Assembly (NCBI GenBank): GCA_040376925.1
Contig: JBEIPU010000130.1
Span: 1-12,087, forward strand
Source of the DNA: RAM1 sp040376925
Lineage (GTDB): Bacteria > Pseudomonadota > Gammaproteobacteria > Burkholderiales > Burkholderiaceae_C
Reading direction: 5' to 3'
DNA: 12,087 bases
Every line of letters begins with the position of its first letter. The first letter of the stretch is position 1. The notes under the pieces are model-generated. The model was given only the letters and a program-made list of their open reading frames with translations, did not search any database and was not told where the DNA came from. Shown here one piece after another: positions 1-5,821 of this stretch. The position numbers were made by a program, and so were the translations under genes.

Positions 1-1136
1 ACCTGCTTGGCGATGTCGCACGAGCTGGTGAACTTGACGGTACCGGTCGGGTTGAACTGGAACGAGCATTCGGCCGGGTCGGCGCTGATGATCACCTGGT
101 TCTTGGCTTGTGCGGCGGCCAGGTCGGGGTTGGCGGCCTTGGTCAGCGCGCCGAACACCGGGAAGTACGTCAGCACGGCCAGCAGGCAGCCGGCCATGAT
201 GATGGGCTTGCGGCCGATCTTGTCAGACAGCGAACCAAAGATGATGAAGAACGGCGTGCCGATCAGAAGCGACGCAGCGACCATCAGGTTGGCGGTGGCG
301 TTGTCCACCTTCAGCGCCTGGGTCATGAAGAACAGCGCGTAGAACTGGCCCGAATACCACACCACGGCCTGGCCGGCAGTCAGGCCCACCAGCGCCAGGA
401 TCACGATCTTCAGGTTCTTCCACTGGCCGAAGGACTCGGTCAGCGGCGCCTTGGACGTCTTGCCTTCGGCCTTCATTTTCTGGAAGGCCGGGGACTCGTT
501 CATGCTCAGGCGGATCCACACCGAGATGGCCAGCAGGAAGATCGAGACCAGGAACGGAATGCGCCAGCCCCAGTCAGAGAACGCAGCCTCGCCCATGGCG
601 GTGCGCGTGCCCAGGATCACCAGCAGCGACAGGAACAGGCCCAGCGTTGCCGTGGTCTGGATCCATGCCGTGTAGGCGCCGCGCTTGCCGTGGGGCGAAT
701 GCTCGGCCACGTAGGTGGCTGCACCGCCGTACTCACCGCCCAGCGCCAGGCCCTGCAGCAGGCGCAGCGCGATCAGGATGATCGGCGCTGCGACGCCGAT
801 GCTGGCGTAGGTGGGCAGGATGCCCACGATGAAGGTGGACAGGCCCATGATCAGAATGGTGACCAGGAACGTGTACTTGCGCCCGATCATGTCGCCCAGG
901 CGGCCGAAGAAGATCGCACCGAACGGGCGCACGATGAAGCCTGCGGCAAATGCCAGCAGCGCGAAGATGAACGCGGAGCCCGCGTCCAGCCCGCTGAAGA
1001 ACTGCTTGGCAATGATGGCGGCGAGCGAGCCGTACAGGTAGAAGTCGTACCACTCGAATACGGTGCCGAGCGACGAAGCGAAGATCACTTTCTTCTCTTC
1101 GGGCGACATCGGCCGGGGGGCGGCTGTTGTTGACAT
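1..1136 (-). CDS. MFS transporter, metabolite:H+ symporter (MHS) type, 3' end outside window
   Basis: This is an inner-membrane secondary transporter; 378 N-terminal residues are present and the C-terminus lies beyond the left edge. The substrate cannot be told; MHS relatives carry organic acids or osmolytes with protons. The opening GTVFEWYDFYLYG (residues 24-36) is typical of the MHS/ProP group. Two copies of the MFS loop motif are visible: GRLGDMIGRK (78-87) and GSLSDKIGRK (301-310). Hydrophobic segments alternate with short charged loops throughout. After the eighth or so segment a polar stretch begins near residue 333 with two cysteines (357 and 373); this resembles the extra extracytoplasmic loop of the roughly 550-residue members common in Comamonadaceae. 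The start is ATG at 1136, preceded by GGAGA seven bases upstream. It is set off from the upstream operon by 130 bp and is probably transcribed on its own. A link to leucine catabolism is not shown. Confidence 0.9.
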   Translation of the reverse strand, partial: MSTTAAPRPMSPEEKKVIFASSLGTVFEWYDFYLYGSLAAIIAKQFFSGLDAGSAFIFALLAFAAGFIVRPFGAIFFGRLGDMIGRKYTFLVTILIMGLSTFIVGILPTYASIGVAAPIILIALRLLQGLALGGEYGGAATYVAEHSPHGKRGAYTAWIQTTATLGLFLSLLVILGTRTAMGEAAFSDWGWRIPFLVSIFLLAISVWIRLSMNESPAFQKMKAEGKTSKAPLTESFGQWKNLKIVILALVGLTAGQAVVWYSGQFYALFFMTQALKVDNATANLMVAASLLIGTPFFIIFGSLSDKIGRKPIIMAGCLLAVLTYFPVFGALTKAANPDLAAAQAKNQVIISADPAECSFQFNPTGTVKFTSSCDIAKQ

Positions 1137-1266
1137 GGTTTTTGTCTCCAGAAAGGTTGCAAGCCCCCGACGCGGAGGCTTGGCATGGATTCTTGGAGAT
1201 GGCTCTGACCCTGCTCTGACGTGAAACCAACAGGGGCTTGCGCCAAACTGGCTTGTTTCTGACAGA
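1137..1266 (-). promoter_or_regulatory. Intergenic leader of the MFS gene with short repeats
   Basis: This is the only sizeable non-coding stretch besides the vapB leader. It holds a perfect 9-bp inverted repeat, GCAAGCCCC at 1159-1167 and GGGGCTTGC at 1233-1241. It also holds the direct repeat CTCTGAC at 1203-1209 and 1214-1220 (11-bp period, one helical turn), with TCTGAC again at 1258-1263. GGCTTG occurs at 1177-1182, 1235-1240 and 1250-1255, and inverted (CAAGCC) at 1160-1165. No convincing sigma70 hexamer pair and no GC stem followed by a T-run were found. It must hold the MFS promoter, and probably the end of the upstream transcript, but neither can be placed. Confidence 0.4.
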
Positions 1267-1932
1267 TTAGGGTGAAACCCTTGGGTCTGTTTTCACGATG
1301 CGGGTCACTGCGGCAGGACGCGCCGCTGCGCCGTGCCACTGGTCGGCAAACCAGCCGTCGCCGGCAAGGTAAGCGCGCAACATCGGCAGCGCATCAAAGC
1401 CCCAGAACAGCTTGTCGTCCACGACGAAGGTCGGCACACCGAAGACACCCTGGGCAATGGCCTCGTCGGTGTTGGCCTTGAGCCTGGCCTTCACGGTGTC
1501 ACCCGCCGGGTCCTGCCCGGGCTGCAGCTGCGCGGCCAGCGCCTGCAGCCGCACCGGGTCAGCGGCATCAGCGCCGCCACGCCACACATGGCGCAACACC
1601 GTTTCGCACACATAGCGGTTCGCCCGGCCTGACGCATCACCGCAGGCCAGCGCCAGGCGCAGCAGCCCCAGTGGATTGAACGGGTGCGCGGCAGGCATCT
1701 GCATGGTCACACCGTGGCTGTGGGCCAGCCACAGCACCTGCCGGTAGGTCCAGTCGCGCTTGCCCGCGATCTCCGCCGGGCCCAGCTGGCCGTGGTGCTT
1801 GAGCAGGCCGGCAAACAGCACGGGCTTGTAGTCCATGCTGTAGCTCAGGCCCTGCAGGGCCTCGGGCAGTTTTTCAAAGGCCAGGCAGGCATAAGGCGAG
1901 ATGAAGTCGAGCCAGCAGGTGATGTGTTTCAT
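1267..1932 (-). CDS. 2-hydroxychromene-2-carboxylate isomerase homologue (DsbA-fold, kappa-GST-like)
   Basis: A 221-residue thioredoxin-fold protein of the NahD/HCCA isomerase family. In naphthalene degradation such enzymes isomerise 2-hydroxychromene-2-carboxylate using glutathione, but many homologues lie outside aromatic pathways and their substrate is unknown. The N-terminal strand is followed by DFISPYA with Ser12, the position of the glutathione-activating serine in this family. GVPTF (165-169) carries the cis-proline typical of the fold, and the helical insertion in between includes WTYRQVLWLA (61-70). The length matches the family. The start is ATG at 1932, with GGAGA seven bases upstream; a longer reading frame into the preceding gene is not needed. 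Its ATG overlaps the stop of the DUF1289 gene as ATGA, so translation is probably coupled. It is the last gene of the long minus-strand train. The role here is not known. Confidence 0.85.
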   Translation of the reverse strand: MKHITCWLDFISPYACLAFEKLPEALQGLSYSMDYKPVLFAGLLKHHGQLGPAEIAGKRDWTYRQVLWLAHSHGVTMQMPAAHPFNPLGLLRLALACGDASGRANRYVCETVLRHVWRGGADAADPVRLQALAAQLQPGQDPAGDTVKARLKANTDEAIAQGVFGVPTFVVDDKLFWGFDALPMLRAYLAGDGWFADQWHGAAARPAAVTRIVKTDPRVSP

Positions 1933-2174
1933 GCCGCAGTCTCCAGGCGCTGTTCGATCAACGCCCATACGCCACGCTTGCCCGCATCGTCCATGCGGCT
2001 CCAGGCCGCAATTTCGTCCAGCGTGCGCAGGCAGCCCAGGCAATGCTGCGTTTTCGGGTCCATGCGGCACACCGACACGCAGGGCGACGGCACACCCACC
2101 TCGCCGTCCAGCGCGTCCTGGCGCACCTGGGCGGCCAGGCGCGTGAGTACGACGGCGCTGTACGGTTGCGTCAT
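1929..2174 (-). CDS. DUF1289 small cysteine-rich protein
   Basis: An 81-residue protein whose second half matches the DUF1289 pattern. Cysteines 32, 36, 45 and 48 are spaced C-x3-C-x8-C-x2-C, followed by LDEIAAWSRMDD (52-63) and a C-terminal helix. The cysteines suggest binding of a metal ion or iron-sulfur cluster, which is inference; the family has no settled function. The start is ATG at 2174 because it overlaps the ybaK-like stop as ATGA; upstream extension would give only arginine/proline-rich sequence antisense to normal codon use. The 3' end overlaps the next gene by 4 bp in the same way. DUF1289 genes are often found beside small housekeeping genes, so the context does not reveal a pathway. 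Confidence 0.85.
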   Translation of the reverse strand: MTQPYSAVVLTRLAAQVRQDALDGEVGVPSPCVSVCRMDPKTQHCLGCLRTLDEIAAWSRMDDAGKRGVWALIEQRLETAA

Positions 2175-2671
2175 GCGCTGGCCTGCACCACGTCGGCCAC
2201 GGGCGCGCCGGTCAGCGCGGTCAGGTCCTGCGGGCGCAGCCGGAACACGCCGTGCGGGTGGCCGGCCGCGGCCCACACTTCGTCAAAGCGCAGCAGGTCC
2301 TGGTCGATCAGCGTCACCGGCGGCGTGGCATGGGCCAGGGGCGGTACGCCGCCGATGGCATAGCCGGTTTTGGTGCGGACGAATTCGGCGTCGGCACGGC
2401 CTGTCTTGCCTACCAGGGCATCCACCTTCTTCTCGTCCACCCGCCGGTCGCCCGAGGTAATGACCAGCACCGCCGCGTCATCCGACTTGCGGCGAAAGAT
2501 GATGCTCTTGGCAATCTGCCCCACGGCAATGCCCAGGGCATCGGCCGCCTGCTGCGCGGTGCGCGCGGCGTCGTCCAGCATCTGGGGGGAATGGGGGTGG
2601 CCCTTGTCCTGCAGCACGCGGGCCACGCGCTGCACGCTCTCGGGCAGGGATGTCAGTTCAGCTCCACACAT
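2171..2671 (-). CDS. YbaK/EbsC (ProX-like) aminoacyl-tRNA deacylase family protein
   Basis: A 166-residue single-domain member of the YbaK/EbsC/INS superfamily, whose characterised members hydrolyse mischarged tRNA such as Cys-tRNA(Pro) or Ala-tRNA(Pro) in trans. AKSIIF (54-59) contains the conserved catalytic-pocket lysine (Lys55), and GGVPP (107-111) is the conserved glycine-proline loop. The N-terminal helix LPESVQRVARVLQDKG and the ending near residue 160 fit free-standing proteins rather than a prolyl-tRNA synthetase insertion domain. The start is ATG at 2671, 10 bp after the SRPBCC stop; the ribosome binding site is weak, so coupling is likely. The stop overlaps the DUF1289 start by 4 bp. 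The exact tRNA specificity cannot be read from the sequence. Confidence 0.88.
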   Translation of the reverse strand: MCGAELTSLPESVQRVARVLQDKGHPHSPQMLDDAARTAQQAADALGIAVGQIAKSIIFRRKSDDAAVLVITSGDRRVDEKKVDALVGKTGRADAEFVRTKTGYAIGGVPPLAHATPPVTLIDQDLLRFDEVWAAAGHPHGVFRLRPQDLTALTGAPVADVVQASA

Positions 2672-2681
2672 GCCGCCGATC

Positions 2682-3116
2682 TTACGCGGCGTGCACCTTG
2701 CCCTGCTCGGCCAGGGCTTTGAGACCCTTGAGCGTCACCGGCAGACCGCAGCGCACATCCTGGCCCACCGTGCGCATCAGCCACCCGGCCAGCCAGCCGT
2801 GAAACGACACGCGGTGTGTCACCTCCACGCCGCCTTGCACCGGCCGCAGGATGTGCTCAAACCGCATCACGTTGCCCAGCACAGGGCATTCGACCGTGAA
2901 TCGCTCGCCTTGCACGGCGTCGGTCACCCGCATGGCCACCGCAAACCCCTTGCGCGGCTTGAGCCGCCCTTTGGCGCCCACGGCAAGCGGGCCGTCCAGC
3001 GAGGCCTCGCGCGTGTCCGGATCCCATTGCGGCCAACGGGGCACATCGGCCCAGATGGCATAGACCACCTCGGGTCGGGTGGCTATATCGATGCTTGCTT
3101 GTATTGAATCGCTCAT
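2682..3116 (-). CDS. SRPBCC family (polyketide cyclase/dehydrase-like) protein
   Basis: A 144-residue protein with the START/SRPBCC helix-grip pattern. An N-terminal strand (SIQASIDIATRPEVVYAI) leads into a helix ending ADVPRWPQWDP (23-33), followed by alternating strands and a long C-terminal helix with LKGLKALAEQG. Such proteins bind hydrophobic ligands; no catalytic residues can be assigned and the ligand is unknown. ATG at 3116 (MSDSIQ) is chosen because the domain begins there. An ATG at 3125 and a TTG at 3176 overlapping the regulator stop are in frame but add unrelated residues. The 56-bp gap after the araC-type gene holds GCCGGC at 3118-3123 and again at 3137-3142. These could pair over the start codon; this may be chance in GC-rich DNA. 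Confidence 0.8.
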   Translation of the reverse strand: MSDSIQASIDIATRPEVVYAIWADVPRWPQWDPDTREASLDGPLAVGAKGRLKPRKGFAVAMRVTDAVQGERFTVECPVLGNVMRFEHILRPVQGGVEVTHRVSFHGWLAGWLMRTVGQDVRCGLPVTLKGLKALAEQGKVHAA

Positions 3117-3172
3117 GGCCGGCATGCTACTGACGCGCCGGCAGGCCGTCTTGGAAAAATCCGACAAACCTG

Positions 3173-3976
3173 TCAACGGGCGAAAAAGCGCGGAGCCAGC
3201 TGGCTTGCACTCAAAGCCGTGCCCGCATCGGCACCCGCCAGGCTCTGGCTCGGCGCCATGCCCGTCAGCAGCCGGTACTCACGCGCCATGTGAGCCTGGT
3301 CGAAAAAGCCTGCATCCACCGCGTGCTGCACCAAGGGCTCAGCACGGCAGGCCATGCGGCTGCGCACGCTCGCGTGCAGGCGGTTCAGGCGCAGCAGGAA
3401 TTTGGGACTGACACCCAGCTCGGCCTGGCAGGCGCGCTGCCACTGCCGCTCGCCCCAACCCACAGGAGCCCGCGACGGCAGCCCCCTGGCCCACCCTTGC
3501 AGCGCACCTGCAAAGCGCACGGCACTGGCGCGTGGCGCCCGTGCCTGGCGCAACGCGCGATCCACCTGCGCAAACAGGGCAGCGCCCAATGCTTCATCCG
3601 GCGCACCGCCACCCAGTTGCTCCTGCAACATGTCTGCATCCAGACCGGCCAGGCCCGGCGGCACGTATTGCTCCGCAAATTGCGACGCGCTCTCGCCAGA
3701 CAGCAGCGGCAGGATGCTCGCGCGGCACAGCAGGCTCGCCGTCACCGTACCGGCCGTGGCCACCACCACCCGCGCGGCACCCGCGCTGCCCTGCCCCACC
3801 AGCGCGCCGGGGCCGGCCAGCAGCTGCGCGCCGCCCTGCAATGCGCCACGGTGCACCAGCGTGAAGATGGCCAGCGCATGGGCGGGTGTGGCCAGGATCT
3901 GGTCGTTTTCGGTGCGCAGGACTGTCACCCCCAGCACATGGGCCGACAGGTGACGGGGCGCCGGGATGAATCGCAT
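3173..3976 (-). CDS. AraC-family transcriptional regulator
   Basis: A 267-residue cytoplasmic regulator. The C-terminal DNA-binding region (about 174-246) shows both helix-turn-helix halves: GWGERQWQRACQAELGVSPK (173-192), then DAGFFDQAHMAREYRLLTG (221-239), the usual GF-DQ-H---F+--G pattern. The N-terminal 150 residues do not match the AraC arabinose pocket and show no clear ligand motif; an alanine- and leucine-rich effector domain is likely. It begins 6 bp after the liuE stop, which places it in the same transcript. An in-operon AraC protein is unusual for liu clusters, where MerR (LiuR) or TetR regulators are described in other proteobacteria. It may regulate this operon or the downstream small genes; no binding site could be assigned. 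The start at 3976 is the only ATG near the upstream stop. Confidence 0.88.
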   Translation of the reverse strand: MRFIPAPRHLSAHVLGVTVLRTENDQILATPAHALAIFTLVHRGALQGGAQLLAGPGALVGQGSAGAARVVVATAGTVTASLLCRASILPLLSGESASQFAEQYVPPGLAGLDADMLQEQLGGGAPDEALGAALFAQVDRALRQARAPRASAVRFAGALQGWARGLPSRAPVGWGERQWQRACQAELGVSPKFLLRLNRLHASVRSRMACRAEPLVQHAVDAGFFDQAHMAREYRLLTGMAPSQSLAGADAGTALSASQLAPRFFAR

Positions 3977-3982
3977 GGCGCG

Positions 3983-4891
3983 TCAGCCGGCCCGCTTGTT
4001 CAGAATGGCGGTGGACGCACGCGAATTGGGCTTGCGGCCCAGCTGCGCGCTGATGTAGTGGCCCGCGTCAACCAGGCGGTCCAGGTCAATGCCGGTCTCT
4101 ATGCCCATGCCGTGCAGCATGTACACCACGTCTTCGGTCGCCACATTGCCGGTGGCACCCTTGGCATAGGGGCAGCCGCCCAGGCCGGCGCACGAGGTGT
4201 CGTATTGCCACACGCCCATCTCCAGCGTGGCCAGGGTGTTGCCCAGCGCCTGGCCATAGGTGTCGTGGAAATGGCCCGAAACATCGTTGATGTCGTAATG
4301 CTTCAATGCTGCCTCCATGGCGCGTTGCACTTTCAGCGGCGTGCCCACGCCGATGGTGTCGGCCACGCCCACGTGCTGCACGCCGATCTGCTTCATGAGC
4401 CGCGCGACCAGCTCCACCCGTTCGGGCGCGATCTCGCCCTCATAAGGGCAGCCCACCGCGGTAGAGATGGCGCCGCGCACATGGATGCCCTGCGCGCGTG
4501 CGGCCTGCACCACGGGCGCAAAGCGCTCGATGCTTTCGGCAATGGAGCAGTTGATGTTCTTCTGGCTGAAGGCTTCGCTGGCGGCGCCGAACACCACGAT
4601 TTCGTCTGGTTTGCTTGCCAATGCGGCCTCAAAGCCCTTCATGTTGGGTGTGAGCACCGAGTAGCGCACGCCTGGCTTGCGGCTGATGCCAGCCATGACC
4701 TCGGCGTTGTCGGCCATCTGCGGCACCCACTTGGGGCTGACAAAGCTGGTGACTTCAATGTCCTTCAATCCGGCGTCCTGCAGGCGGTGCACCAGGCCGA
4801 TCTTGATTTCGGCCGGTACGGGCTGCTTTTCGTTTTGCAGGCCGTCACGCGGGCCAACGTCCACCAGCTTGACTTTGGAGGGGTAGTTCAT
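3983..4891 (-). CDS. liuE: Hydroxymethylglutaryl-CoA lyase
   Basis: This enzyme cleaves (S)-3-hydroxy-3-methylglutaryl-CoA to acetoacetate and acetyl-CoA, the last step of leucine breakdown, in the cytoplasm. The 302-residue TIM barrel has every key residue of the HMGL family: DVGPRDGLQNE (11-21) with Arg15 and Asp16, metal ligands His207 and His209 in SGHFHDT, and the signature GLGGCPYAKGATGN (236-249) with the catalytic Cys240 and Asn249. The spacing equals that of the human enzyme with a constant offset of 26 residues. The start is ATG at 4891, 4 bp after the ghrA-like stop. It follows liuD and the ghrA-like gene in the same tight transcript, as expected for the end of a liu operon. The gene is also called mvaB in some annotations. 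Identification is secure. Confidence 0.97.
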   Translation of the reverse strand: MNYPSKVKLVDVGPRDGLQNEKQPVPAEIKIGLVHRLQDAGLKDIEVTSFVSPKWVPQMADNAEVMAGISRKPGVRYSVLTPNMKGFEAALASKPDEIVVFGAASEAFSQKNINCSIAESIERFAPVVQAARAQGIHVRGAISTAVGCPYEGEIAPERVELVARLMKQIGVQHVGVADTIGVGTPLKVQRAMEAALKHYDINDVSGHFHDTYGQALGNTLATLEMGVWQYDTSCAGLGGCPYAKGATGNVATEDVVYMLHGMGIETGIDLDRLVDAGHYISAQLGRKPNSRASTAILNKRAG

Positions 4892-4895
4892 GGCG

Positions 4896-5816
4896 TCAGT
4901 ATCCTCGTTGGACGTCCACCACCCCGGCAATGGGTTCGCCGCGCTCCAGCGCGAGGATCTTGCCGGCGATCTGGGCAATGCTTTCCTCGCGCAGCGTGCG
5001 TGCCGATGTGTGCGGTGTGACGGTGATTTTCGGGTGCCGCCAGAACGGGTGCTCCGCCGGCAGCGGCTCGGTGCGGAATACATCCAGCGTGGCCCCGGCC
5101 AGGTGGCCGCTGTCCAGCAGCGCGATCAGGTCGTCGTCCACCAGGTGCGCGCCGCGCGCCACGTTGATCACATAGCCGCCGCTTTGCAGGCGCGACAGGG
5201 TGTCGCGGTTCAGGATGTCCTGCGTGTCGGGCGTGAGCGGCACCAGGCACACCAGAAAGCGCGACGCCGCCAGAAAGTCGTTCAGCTGTGCCATGCCCGC
5301 AAAGCCGCGCACGCCGTCAATCGCCTTGGGCGTGCGGCTCCAGCCGTTGACGGGGAAATCAAACTGCGCCACGGCGCGCGCGACGCGCTCGCCCAGCACG
5401 CCCAGGCCCATGATGCCCACCGGGTAATCGGTGCGCAGGCGGGGTTTGCGAAACGACCATTTGCCCTGGGCCACATCGGCCTCGTAGCCGTCCAGTTCGC
5501 GAAAGTGCCGGATGACCGCGTGGCAGACAAATTCGGCCATCTGCACCGACATGCCGGCGTCGTCCAGCCGCACCAGCGTGGCGCCCGCCGGCAGCTTGAG
5601 CTTGAGCAGCGCGTCAACACCGGCGCCGGTGTTGAAGATGCCCTTGAGCGCTGGCTGTTCGTCCATGAACTGCTGGGGCGGCGACCACACCACGGCATGG
5701 TCGGCCTGCGGCGCGCCGGGCGCCCATTCAGAAATGTCCACGCCCGGCAAAGCCGCGCGAAAGGCCGCGAGCCAGGGCTCGGCCTTGGTGTGGGTACAGC
5801 AGAAGGTGATGCGCAT
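4896..5816 (-). CDS. ghrA: GhrA-like glyoxylate/hydroxypyruvate reductase (D-2-hydroxyacid dehydrogenase)
   Basis: A 306-residue NAD(P)-dependent D-isomer 2-hydroxyacid dehydrogenase of the GhrA branch, which reduces glyoxylate and hydroxypyruvate. The Rossmann motif GLGVLG is at 137-142. The catalytic triad is visible as Arg221 (VARGAH), Glu250 (DVFRTEPLP) and His269 (TPHTSA). The substrate loop NTGAGVD is at 62-68; its codons form a perfect 22-bp palindrome at 5614-5635. The length equals that of GhrA. The gene starts at ATG 5816, 5 bp after the liuD stop, and ends 4 bp before liuE. It is not a recognised step of leucine catabolism. It may act on a 2-keto acid such as the leucine-derived ketoisocaproate, or may simply share the transcript. 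The substrate is inferred only from the subfamily. Confidence 0.88.
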   Translation of the reverse strand: MRITFCCTHTKAEPWLAAFRAALPGVDISEWAPGAPQADHAVVWSPPQQFMDEQPALKGIFNTGAGVDALLKLKLPAGATLVRLDDAGMSVQMAEFVCHAVIRHFRELDGYEADVAQGKWSFRKPRLRTDYPVGIMGLGVLGERVARAVAQFDFPVNGWSRTPKAIDGVRGFAGMAQLNDFLAASRFLVCLVPLTPDTQDILNRDTLSRLQSGGYVINVARGAHLVDDDLIALLDSGHLAGATLDVFRTEPLPAEHPFWRHPKITVTPHTSARTLREESIAQIAGKILALERGEPIAGVVDVQRGY

Positions 5817-5821
5817 GACAG

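Noticed and set aside
108..1133. Plus-strand open frame of 341 codons
   Set aside because: It is antisense to the MFS transporter, and its charged, low-complexity product resembles no protein family.
1160..1182. Possible transcription terminator, stem CAAGCC/GGCTTG
   Set aside because: The stem has only six pairs with an 11-base loop and no T-run follows, and it lies close to the MFS ribosome binding site.
3290..5020. Long plus-strand open frame of 576 codons
   Set aside because: It runs antisense to the secure araC-type and liuE genes, gives a His/Arg/Gln-rich protein with no recognisable domain, and is a side effect of GC-rich codon bias.
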